The notes beneath the pieces are model-generated. The model was not told where the DNA came from. It saw only the letters and a list, made by a program, of their open reading frames with translations, and ran no database searches. Of a stretch of 64,000 nucleotides of DNA, positions 47,307-55,685 are shown piece by piece (the stretch's first letter is position 1; every line of letters starts with the position of its first letter). Made by a program: the position numbers and the translations under genes. The stretch covers positions 1-64,000 of the forward strand of contig JAFAWY010000050.1 in NCBI GenBank assembly GCA_019241525.1, written 5' to 3'. This stretch comes from Pseudonocardiales bacterium (GTDB taxonomy: Bacteria; Actinomycetota; Actinomycetes; Mycobacteriales; Pseudonocardiaceae).

Positions 47307-48602
47307 GTGAGTGCGAGCCACGGGCTTGATTGCGTCGCACCCTGGCGCGGCCTGATGGCTCTGCGCCCACGGCGCTGGAAGCTGTGGAGCGAGCGGAAGA
47401 TCGTCATCGGCTATGTCCTGGCCGTGGAGCTCGTGGCAGTGGGACTGGCTGCGGGAGCGATAGCAGCAGTCCCGGTTGCCTTGAGCGATCTGTCCCGGTT
47501 CGGGCTGCTAGCGGCGGGAGCGATCGTCCATCGCGAGGCGGTTCGCCGCATCGAGAACCAGCGCGAGTGGGTCGCCAGCCATGGTCTGCTGACCAATCCC
47601 ACCGCTTTATGGATTTTCGCGGGGGTGCTGTCCGTTCCGCTGCCGTTGGTGTATGCCATGACGACGCTGGTCCACTTGCATTCCTGGTATCGGGGCAGCG
47701 CCGCGAGGTTGTACCGCAAGCTGTTCTCCGCCGCGACGATGGTGCTGGCCGCTACAGCTGCGGTTGCGCTGCTGCAACTCCTGGAGCCCAACGAATATCC
47801 GGTTATCCCGGAAGGGCCGATCGGGCTCATGGTTCTGCTCGGGGCTGCGGCGTTGTACTGGCTGGTCAATGTGGTCATCGTGGTCGGTGCCGTGATGCTG
47901 TCCGATCCGCTACAGCCGGTCCGTCAGGCATTGGGCGATCCTGGTGACCAGGTCGTCGTGGTGGCCTCGCTGGGGCTGGCGGTTGCGCTGGCCATGATGC
48001 TGGCCTTCCAACCGTGGCTGTTCGTTGTTCCCATGCTCGCTGTGTTGCCCCTGCATCGCGCCTTGCTCCTACCGCACTTTCAGCAGGTAGCCCGCACCGA
48101 CTGTAAGACGGGCCTGCTCACCGCGGGCTTCTGGCGCGAGGAAGCGGATCGGGAACTCCAGCGCGCCCGCCGGCTGGCCGAACCGCTCGGGGTGCTGATG
48201 TTGGACCTCGATCACTTCAAGTCGTTCAACGACCGGATGGGCCATCTCGTCGGTGATCAGCTGCTTCGTGCGGTGGCAGACGAGTTACGTTCGGAAACCC
48301 GGCCTTATGACCTGGTAGGGCGATTCGGCGGCGAAGAATTCGTCATCCTGCTGCCCGGTGTCGGAGCCGCGCAGGTGGAGGCCATCGCAGACCGGATCCG
48401 CGAGCGCATCAGCCGGTTACGCGTCTTGGTAGACGGTCCGCACGATGGCCCGACGACGGTCGACGGCATCTCGATCTCGATCGGCGCGTCGGTCCGACCC
48501 AATGATGGTGATGACATCGACCATCTCGTGCTGGCGGCCGACGGCGCACTACTGGCCGCCAAGGCAGCTGGCCGAGACCGTGTCTGCCTAGCCCACCGCT
48601 AG
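47307..48602 (+). CDS. Diguanylate cyclase (GGDEF) with membrane sensor
   Basis: About 431 residues: some six to seven transmembrane helices (IVIGYVLAVELVAVGLAAGA first, LIVHLHSWY-type loops), then a GGDEF domain (TDCKTGLLTAGFW, MLDLDHFKSFNDRMGHLVGD, and catalytic RFGGEEFVILLPG). The GGEEF signature predicts active c-di-GMP synthesis. GTG 47307 follows GGGGG; ATG 47355 is an alternative. Confidence 0.88.
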   Translation: MSASHGLDCVAPWRGLMALRPRRWKLWSERKIVIGYVLAVELVAVGLAAGAIAAVPVALSDLSRFGLLAAGAIVHREAVRRIENQREWVASHGLLTNPTALWIFAGVLSVPLPLVYAMTTLVHLHSWYRGSAARLYRKLFSAATMVLAATAAVALLQLLEPNEYPVIPEGPIGLMVLLGAAALYWLVNVVIVVGAVMLSDPLQPVRQALGDPGDQVVVVASLGLAVALAMMLAFQPWLFVVPMLAVLPLHRALLLPHFQQVARTDCKTGLLTAGFWREEADRELQRARRLAEPLGVLMLDLDHFKSFNDRMGHLVGDQLLRAVADELRSETRPYDLVGRFGGEEFVILLPGVGAAQVEAIADRIRERISRLRVLVDGPHDGPTTVDGISISIGASVRPNDGDDIDHLVLAADGALLAAKAAGRDRVCLAHR

Positions 48603-48681
48603 TCACGTCTCGCATCCGACGCCCCATCTCGCGCTAAACCCACGGCAGGCAGACACGTCGGAGGTTTAGAGTCGCCTGATA

Positions 48682-48705
48682 GCCCGATATGGCTCCATGT
48701 CGGGC
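48682..48705. repeat. Hairpin just upstream of fbiC
   Basis: GCCCGATATGG (48682-48692) and CCATGTCGGGC (48695-48705) form an 11-bp stem with one G-U-type mismatch, 2-nt gap, 6 nt before the GGGAGGG site. It could end the GGDEF message or modulate fbiC translation. Confidence 0.5.
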
Positions 48706-48721
48706 GCGGCGGGAGGGCGTG

Positions 48722-51073
48722 GTGAGTGACGGGGGCGGGCTTACGCAGTTGAGTACGGGCCAACTGTTGGCACGAGCCCGCGCGGTACGTGACACCACCT
48801 GCGGCAGGCGGATGACCTACTCCCCCAAGGTGTTCATCCCGTTAACCATGTTGTGCCGCGACCGCTGCGGCTACTGCACCTTCGCGCATGCTCCCCGCGA
48901 GCTGCCGTCGGCTTACCTCGAACTCGATGAGGTCCTGGCCATCGCCAGCCATGGTGCTCAGCTTGGGTGCCATGAGGCGCTGTTCACCTTAGGCGAGTGT
49001 CCCGAGGCACGCTACCCGTCGGCCCAACGTTGGCTAACCGACCACGGCTACGATTCCACCGTCGAGTACTTGGTCGCGGCATGCCGAGCGGTGCTCGACC
49101 AGACCGGTCTGCTACCGCACGCCAATGCGGGTGCGTTGGCTCGCGACCAGCTCGCTGCGCTGCGTCGGGTGACCGCCAGCCAAGGCATGATGATCGAGTC
49201 GTTGCGGCCAGATCTGGCTGCGCATCGAGGCGCTCCGGACAAGCATCCTGACCGGCGGTTGGCCACCCTGCATGCAGCGGGCGAGCTGGGCATTGCGTTT
49301 ACCACCGGCATCCTGGTCGGCATCGGTGAGACGGAGACCGATCGGGTTGTGGCGCTGGAAGCCATCGCGCAAGCCCACCGCCGGTATGGGCATGTGCAGG
49401 AAGTGATCGTGCAGAACTTCCTGCCCAAGCCCGGCACCGCGATGCGGCATGTCCCGCGCTGCCCCCCGGAGGAACACCTTAGGGCTATTGCGCTGGCCCG
49501 GCTGCTACTGCCGCCGGAAGTCCATGTGCAAGCGCCCCCTAACCTCACCGACGATCTGGGCGATCTCGTCGCTGCGGGGATTGACGACTGGGGCGGCATC
49601 TCACCGCTGACGGCGGATCACGTCAACCCCGAGCGGCCGTGGCCCGCGCTGGCACAACTGCGTGCCGCCACCGAGGCAGCAGGGCATACCCTGGCACCAC
49701 GACTGACCATCTATCCGGAGTATGCCCGGCAACCACAGCACTGGCTTGACCAGGCTTTACGGTTCGCCGTGCTGGACCGCGCCGATGCCGAAGGGCTTGG
49801 CCGCGACGATCCGGGTGCGGTGTTCTGCGAAACCGCACAACAGGCCGTCAACGTCGGCGACGGGGCTGAGGTGACCCTGTCCGGACGACGCTCCACCGCC
49901 TGGTACTCCGGCACCGACGTCGCACCGCCGCTGTTGCTACCGGCGACGCCGCGCGCCACCGGGGCGGTGCGTGAGGTGCTCGACGGGGTTCGTGCGGGGC
50001 AGCGTGCCGAGCTCGAGGAACTGGTCACGTTGCTGCGGGCCCGTGGCCCGGAGGTGGCTGCCGTCGCAGCGCTGGCTGACGAGCTGCGCGCCGCAACCAT
50101 CGGCGACACCGTGACCTATGTGGTTAATCGCAACATCAATTACACGAATGTCTGTACGTTCCGCTGCCGTTTTTGCGGATTCTCCAAAGGCAAGCTGTCG
50201 CTGAACCTGCGCGGAGCACCGTACCTGCTGGATCTCCCCGAGATCGTGGCGCGCGTGCTGGAGGCACAACGCAAAGGTGCCACGGAGGTCTGCCTGCAGG
50301 GCGGGGTGCACCCTAGCTTCGACGGTGACTACTACGTGATGGTCTGCCGGGCGATTCATGAAGCCGCACCTGACATCCATATCCACGGCTTCACTGCGCT
50401 GGAGGTCACCGAAGGCGCCCGCAGGCTGGGCGAGCCACTTGCCGCCTACCTGACCCGATTACGTGAAGCGGGACTCCGTTCGCTGCCTGGTACCGCGGCG
50501 GAAATCCTCGATGACGAGGTTCGTGCGGTGCTGTGCCCGGACAAGATCACTACTGCGGAGTGGCTCGAGGCTCACCGGGTGGCGCACACGGTGGGGCTGC
50601 GCTCGAACGTCACGATGATGTTCGGGGCGATCGAGCAGCCGGTGCACTGGGCGCGGCATCTGGTGCGGGCGCGTGATTTGCAGGCGCAGACCGGCGGGTT
50701 CACCGAGTTCGTCGGGTTGCCGTTCGTCCATATGGCGACTCCGATGTATCTCAAGCGCGCGGCGCGGCGCGGACCAACTTGGCGAGAGGTGCTGCTGGTG
50801 CATGCGGTTGCCCGGATCGCCTTGCACGGTTTGATCGACCACGTGCAGGCATCGTGGGTCAAACTCGGCGTCTCCGGCGCCCGCCAGCTCCTCCAGGCCG
50901 GCGTTGACGACCTCGGGGGCACGCTGATGGACGAGAACATCAGCCGTGCTGCCGGTGCCAGCCATGGGCAGCACCTGGACCAGGCCGGTTTCCGGGCGAT
51001 CGTCGAGCCGCTTGGCCGTGCGTTGGCTCAGCGCACCACGTTGTACGAGCCGGTGGAGATCACGACGCCTTAG
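48722..51073 (+). CDS. fbiC: FO synthase (7,8-didemethyl-8-hydroxy-5-deazariboflavin)
   Basis: A 783-residue fusion of CofG and CofH, radical SAM halves that make the F420 chromophore. First cluster motif CRDRCGYCTFAHAP, second CTFRCRFCGFSKG near residue 480. HIHGFTALEVTEGA and EILDDEVRAVLCPDKI are CofH marks. GTG 48722 follows GGGAGGG. Ends overlapping the convergent regulator by 14 nt. Confidence 0.95.
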   Translation: MSDGGGLTQLSTGQLLARARAVRDTTCGRRMTYSPKVFIPLTMLCRDRCGYCTFAHAPRELPSAYLELDEVLAIASHGAQLGCHEALFTLGECPEARYPSAQRWLTDHGYDSTVEYLVAACRAVLDQTGLLPHANAGALARDQLAALRRVTASQGMMIESLRPDLAAHRGAPDKHPDRRLATLHAAGELGIAFTTGILVGIGETETDRVVALEAIAQAHRRYGHVQEVIVQNFLPKPGTAMRHVPRCPPEEHLRAIALARLLLPPEVHVQAPPNLTDDLGDLVAAGIDDWGGISPLTADHVNPERPWPALAQLRAATEAAGHTLAPRLTIYPEYARQPQHWLDQALRFAVLDRADAEGLGRDDPGAVFCETAQQAVNVGDGAEVTLSGRRSTAWYSGTDVAPPLLLPATPRATGAVREVLDGVRAGQRAELEELVTLLRARGPEVAAVAALADELRAATIGDTVTYVVNRNINYTNVCTFRCRFCGFSKGKLSLNLRGAPYLLDLPEIVARVLEAQRKGATEVCLQGGVHPSFDGDYYVMVCRAIHEAAPDIHIHGFTALEVTEGARRLGEPLAAYLTRLREAGLRSLPGTAAEILDDEVRAVLCPDKITTAEWLEAHRVAHTVGLRSNVTMMFGAIEQPVHWARHLVRARDLQAQTGGFTEFVGLPFVHMATPMYLKRAARRGPTWREVLLVHAVARIALHGLIDHVQASWVKLGVSGARQLLQAGVDDLGGTLMDENISRAAGASHGQHLDQAGFRAIVEPLGRALAQRTTLYEPVEITTP

Positions 51074-53693
51074 CCCGAACTGCCATCTTCAGCTGGGCGA
51101 ACAACTCGTCGCGGCTGCTGACGTCCAATCGCTGGCGCATCCTGGCAACGTGGTGCTCGACGGTCTTGGCTGAGATGAACAGGCGCTGCCCGATCTGGCG
51201 GTAGGTCAGCCCCGTCAAGATGAGTTCGGCAACCTCGCGTTCCCGGTCGCTGAGCACAGGTGTAGCAGCCGGCCGGGGGGTGGTCTGCGGCTCCAGCCGA
51301 TCATCCCCGCCGCTATCGGCTGCCGAGCTGGCCGCACCGGGGCCGTTGGCCTGCAGCGCCCGAGCACACCCGAGCAGATCGACCATGGCCTTTCGGTCGG
51401 TGGTCCGGATCGCGGCTTGACCGGCCAGCCGGGAACCGTCGTTTGCCAGCCCGATTGACTGCAGCCCGCGGGCCGCGGATTCCACTTCCGAGCTGTCGAA
51501 GGTTCCGGCCAGCACCTGTATCCAGGTTCGGCTGGCAGCCGCGAGAACGGCGGCGTAGTGGCTGCTCTGGGCTGCGTCCGCAAGCGCCGCAACGTGATTC
51601 TGGGCCACCGCGGGCTGCTCTCTCAAAACCGCGGCATGCATGCCGTACCAGTGCAGTGGCACTGACCACAGCGGTGGGTCACCGAGCCGCTCCAGTAGCA
51701 GGCGCGCCTGTTCCAGATGCGGTGCCACCCGGTCGAACTCGCGTAACCTGGCTGCTGCAACGGCTAGCTCACCCAGCGGCAAGAGGGTGAACAGGTCGAC
51801 TGGATACCGGACGATCGCCTCTCTGGCCGCCGCCCAAGCCCCCTGCAGCGCCGGAATGTCGCTTTCCCGTCGAGCCAAACCAACCACCAGCGCAGTGGCG
51901 AACAGTTCTTCGCGGGGTTCCAGGGTTCCTGAGTTGGAGGAAGCGCGGTCCAACCAGCGCCGGGTCAACGCGTCCTCGCCGCGGATCATGGCGGTCCAGG
52001 CCAGCAGGAGCTGATACCGACCCCGGGCGAACAATCCGCCGGCATCGCGTTCCAGGGCACGTTCCAAGACTGACGTGGCGACATCGAGTTCTCCGGAATG
52101 CAGCGCCACGATGGCTGCCAATGCCGCTGGCGTGTCTGGAAGGAGTACAGCGCCGCCGCCCGGTTCGAGTAAGGCGGCAGCCTGGGTCAGCGTGGACAGC
52201 GCCGTGGTCGGTGCCGACATAGGCGAGTCGGTGATTGACTGGAGCACTCCGCTAGCCATCAACATTTCCGCCCCGGCCACCATCGTGGGTGGTCGATCGC
52301 CGTTGGCGGCCGCCAGCACCTCGCGCGCCTCGGCCAGCGATCCGGTGCCCATCAGCGCCAAGGCGGCCAACGGTGCCGCTGAGCCCATGCGGGAAGTGCC
52401 GATCCAGCGGTAGACCTCGGCACTGCGCGTGAGCAGACCACGCTGCGCCAACACTGCTCCCGCCACAGTGCCAGCCCGGGCCAGGTCGGCGCAGTCCGGA
52501 TTGGATAATGCCTCGTCAGCCAGCCGCAATGCGGTGTCCAGATCACCGGCGCGGGCGGCAGCCTCAGCTCGGCGCGGCGCCAATGAAGCCGCATCGCCAC
52601 CAGCGCAGACGGCTTGGGCGTAGAGATGTGCAGCGTGCGCCGCAACGTCAGTGCCGGCTCTGGCACCGGGGGCCGAGCCAGCCAATGCAGCGTCGCCGGC
52701 AGTTTCGAATATCGCAGCGAGGTCGCGTCCGCGAGCGCCGGAGGCCAGCAGCTGTTGCGCCAGCTCAAGCGCTGGACGGCCACGTTGCAGGTGCGCGTCG
52801 AGTACCAGCCGCTGCATCACCCGGCGGGTACCCGGTGCGGCTCCAGCAACCAGTGCCTGCTGCACGAGCGGGATCAGCTGACCCTCAGCGAGCAGCAGAC
52901 CATGCGACTGCGCCATCGACCACAGGTCGGTGATCACGGATGGATCGACGGCGAGTACAGGAGCGAGGATGTCGGGATCGGGTGCCGCGCCTAGTCCCAC
53001 CGCAAGCAGCAGCCCACGCAAAGGTCGGGGCAGCCGGTCAAGGTCGTAACGAATGCGGTCGATCACATCGGGCGGTAGCTGCAGATGGTCCTCATCGAGC
53101 CGGCCAGCGCTGCGCAGCGCGCGCATGACCTCGTCGATGAGCATCGGTGATCCACCGGTCTGTTCGCAGAGCAGGTCCACCAGGGCCGCAGGCGGGGCTT
53201 GATCGAGCAACGCTGCGCAGCGCAGCTGCGTTGCTCGGCGGTTGAGCCGACCCAACAGCACCGGCGGTTGCTGCCGGCTCACCGCATCCTCGAGTGCATC
53301 CAGTTCAGGTTTACGTGGCCAGGGCCGGTAGGCGACGACGATGCGCGTGTTGCCGGACAGCGCGAACCTGTACAGCCGGTCGAGGTCGCTGCTGTCCAGC
53401 AGATGGGCATCGTCGACGAGCACAGCCACATCCGTCACATTCGGGGACTGCATCGACGCGATCTCAGTCGCCTCCACTCCCACCACGGTCGCTCCGGCCG
53501 CGAGGTAGGCCTCGCGCAGGGCGCCTAGCAGCGCGCTCTTGCCACACCCGCCGGGGCCCACGACGCCGGCCGACAGCGGCGCGGATGGATCAGCGCACAC
53601 CGTGTCGTACAGCACCTTCGCGGGCAACAAGCCCGCCAGCATTACCTCCGGTCCGTCCTGCCGTGGTCGGGAGCGCGCCGTCACCTGGTTCAC
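51060..53693 (-). CDS. LuxR-type ATPase regulator of ini-like locus (IniR-like)
   Basis: An 877-residue protein: N-terminal P-loop (GVVGPGGCGKSALLGALREA, Walker B VAVLVDDAHLLDSSDL), a large helical-repeat middle part, and C-terminal LuxR HTH (LSDREREVAELILTGLTYRQ, then FISAKTVEHHVARM). M. tuberculosis IniR has this design and controls iniBAC. GTG overlaps the Hsp70 stop (GTGA), so both are translated together. Confidence 0.85.
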   Translation of the reverse strand: MNQVTARSRPRQDGPEVMLAGLLPAKVLYDTVCADPSAPLSAGVVGPGGCGKSALLGALREAYLAAGATVVGVEATEIASMQSPNVTDVAVLVDDAHLLDSSDLDRLYRFALSGNTRIVVAYRPWPRKPELDALEDAVSRQQPPVLLGRLNRRATQLRCAALLDQAPPAALVDLLCEQTGGSPMLIDEVMRALRSAGRLDEDHLQLPPDVIDRIRYDLDRLPRPLRGLLLAVGLGAAPDPDILAPVLAVDPSVITDLWSMAQSHGLLLAEGQLIPLVQQALVAGAAPGTRRVMQRLVLDAHLQRGRPALELAQQLLASGARGRDLAAIFETAGDAALAGSAPGARAGTDVAAHAAHLYAQAVCAGGDAASLAPRRAEAAARAGDLDTALRLADEALSNPDCADLARAGTVAGAVLAQRGLLTRSAEVYRWIGTSRMGSAAPLAALALMGTGSLAEAREVLAAANGDRPPTMVAGAEMLMASGVLQSITDSPMSAPTTALSTLTQAAALLEPGGGAVLLPDTPAALAAIVALHSGELDVATSVLERALERDAGGLFARGRYQLLLAWTAMIRGEDALTRRWLDRASSNSGTLEPREELFATALVVGLARRESDIPALQGAWAAAREAIVRYPVDLFTLLPLGELAVAAARLREFDRVAPHLEQARLLLERLGDPPLWSVPLHWYGMHAAVLREQPAVAQNHVAALADAAQSSHYAAVLAAASRTWIQVLAGTFDSSEVESAARGLQSIGLANDGSRLAGQAAIRTTDRKAMVDLLGCARALQANGPGAASSAADSGGDDRLEPQTTPRPAATPVLSDREREVAELILTGLTYRQIGQRLFISAKTVEHHVARMRQRLDVSSRDELFAQLKMAVRAKAS

Positions 53694-55438
53694 GTAGGTG
53701 GCCTCCGGGGGTGGGTTGGGCTGGTCGTGGGCGGAGCTGCGATGGTCGTGCTGGGGTGGGGCCGGGTTGTCGGCGGGGGCGCAGACGTCGTCGTGGTCGG
53801 AGAAGCCGTGGTCGGAATCGTCGTGCGGGTCGTGGTCGGAGGGGGATTAGACCAGCTCGTGGTCCACGTGTAGGTGGTGACCCAATCGGGGGCTGGCACG
53901 CCGGCGGGCGCTGTGGCGGGATCCGGCTTGGCGGGGGGATCCGCGAGCTGGTGCGGCGCTGCCGTCTCGGTTTTCCGGATCACCCCGCTCGACCTGGTCA
54001 TGGTGGAGCTGACTTCCCCATCTACCCCCGCGCCCGCCATCGGGCTCGCCGAGCTGGGAATGGGCGACGCATCGGGCACTGGCGTACCCGGTGGTGATGG
54101 CGCATTACGCGCCGAGGTGCCCGCATTCGCCGATGGGCTGGGATCACTGTGCGCGAGCAAGAAGGGAACTGCCGCCACCCCCGCCGCAGTAAGGACTGCG
54201 AGAGTGCTGGAGACGGCGATGCGGGTGGCCCGCCGGGAGTTGGTTCGGCGCCGTCGGACCTCGACGGTTTCGATATCGAGCGGGACGGCGGTCAGGGACG
54301 GGGGTGGGGGGTTGTTTTCGGGCTTCAGAAATGTTGTTGGGGCAGGCAGTGGTGGGGGGCTGCTGTCCAAATGTGTGGTGGGGGCGGCGAGGGTGGCGGC
54401 ACCGCGGGCAATCGTGGTGCTCGGGTCGGCGTCGATGGTGACGGGCTGATTGAACTCACTGGACAGGAGTTGGGCGACGAGAGGAATGCGAGAGGAGCCG
54501 CCAACGAGCAGCACGGTGCCGAGCTCGGTGGGTGACAGCTGCGCAGAGTCCATGGTGCGGCGCAGAGCGTGGACTGTTTCGGCTAGTTGCGGGCGGATCA
54601 TGTCGTCGAACTCGGTGCGGTGGAGCCGGACCGAGGTGGTGATGCCGGGCGCGGCGACCGGGATGGTGACTTCGGTATCCGCGGATAAGGCCTGGGTGGC
54701 GAGAGTGCATTGGTGACGTAGCGTGGCGGTGGCGGCCAGGGTGGCCGGGTCGTCGGCGTCGAGTTCGGCGAGGGCGGGGGTCGTAGCGAGTACATGACCG
54801 AACACCGCGTCGTCGAAGTTCGCCCCTCCCAGCTGCGCCAAGCTGTGTGAACTGCCCAGGGTGGTGAACTCGGTAGGGCCGCCGGCACGCAGCACGGTGG
54901 CGCTGAAGGTGGTCCCACCCAGGTCATAGATGGCTACGGTTTGTCCAGGAATGAAGGGCTGCGTGGCGGCGTAACCGGCCGCGGCAGCGTGAGGTTCGGG
55001 GCATAGCCGCACCGGCGGGAGCCCTGCGCTGGCCAGCGCGGTGGCCAGCACTTGACGTTTGTAGTCACCCCAGCTGACCGGGTGAGTTACCATAATGCCC
55101 GCTGCTGGACCGCCGTGCTGGCCGGCGCCTTGGTCGACCACCCAGCCGATGAGCATCGCAGCAAGCTGCGCTGCGGTGTAGGCCTGGCCGGCGATGACCA
55201 TCGGTACCTCATCGCCGATGCGCCCGATGAACCCGCGCACCACCCGGTCCGGTTCGGTCACCGCATAGCGCACCGCGGCTGACCCCACCACCACTTGGCC
55301 ACCGTCGCCCAGATACATCACCGAGGGCACCACCGCCGAGCCTTCACCCAAGGCGATCACCTCAGCTGGGCCATCTTCCCGGCAGACCGCCGCAGCCGTG
55401 ACTGTGGTTCCCACATCGATCCCCAGCCAGTAGCGCAT
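53690..55438 (-). CDS. Membrane-anchored Hsp70-family ATPase domain protein
   Basis: A 582-residue protein: Hsp70 nucleotide-binding domain 1-350 (LGIDVGTTVTAAAV, AIYDLGGTTFSATVL, VLLVGGSSRIPLVAQLL), a Pro-rich linker, a basic patch RRRRTNSRRATR, one transmembrane helix about 407-429, and a 150-residue Pro/Thr/Ser-rich outer tail. No peptide-binding domain. It takes the place of IniB beside the dynamin pair. Its substrate is unknown. Confidence 0.88.
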   Translation of the reverse strand: MRYWLGIDVGTTVTAAAVCREDGPAEVIALGEGSAVVPSVMYLGDGGQVVVGSAAVRYAVTEPDRVVRGFIGRIGDEVPMVIAGQAYTAAQLAAMLIGWVVDQGAGQHGGPAAGIMVTHPVSWGDYKRQVLATALASAGLPPVRLCPEPHAAAAGYAATQPFIPGQTVAIYDLGGTTFSATVLRAGGPTEFTTLGSSHSLAQLGGANFDDAVFGHVLATTPALAELDADDPATLAATATLRHQCTLATQALSADTEVTIPVAAPGITTSVRLHRTEFDDMIRPQLAETVHALRRTMDSAQLSPTELGTVLLVGGSSRIPLVAQLLSSEFNQPVTIDADPSTTIARGAATLAAPTTHLDSSPPPLPAPTTFLKPENNPPPPSLTAVPLDIETVEVRRRRTNSRRATRIAVSSTLAVLTAAGVAAVPFLLAHSDPSPSANAGTSARNAPSPPGTPVPDASPIPSSASPMAGAGVDGEVSSTMTRSSGVIRKTETAAPHQLADPPAKPDPATAPAGVPAPDWVTTYTWTTSWSNPPPTTTRTTIPTTASPTTTTSAPPPTTRPHPSTTIAAPPTTSPTHPRRPPT

Positions 55439-55471
55439 CGGCGTACCTCCTCGTCCCGGCCCCCGCAGACC

Positions 55472-55660
55472 CTAAAGGCACGCATAAGCCGATCTGAACG
55501 GGACTGGCTGGGTATCGTGCACACGCTCGGCATTGTTAGCGAAACGGTAAGTGACGATCTTGACCGCTGCCGTCGCGCCCGGTCCCTGGTAGTAGCCTCC
55601 GGGAGCCACGCACCAGGCCAGCTTCGCCACTCCTGCTGGTGATGGCGGAGCTGGTTGCAT
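55472..55660 (-). CDS. Small protein between Hsp70 and dynamin genes, 62 aa
   Basis: ATG 55660 is preceded 5 nt upstream by GGAGG on the minus strand. The product (MQPAPPSPAGVAKLAWCVAP, then GGYYQGPGATAAVKIVTYRF ... SAYACL) has a Pro-rich start, a Gly/Tyr turn and two cysteines. Unrecognised. It lies 33 nt before the Hsp70 gene on the same strand, so it would be its operon partner. Confidence 0.45.
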   Translation of the reverse strand: MQPAPPSPAGVAKLAWCVAPGGYYQGPGATAAVKIVTYRFANNAERVHDTQPVPFRSAYACL

Positions 55661-55685
55661 GACCGCCTCCAGAGAGGGCAACCCA

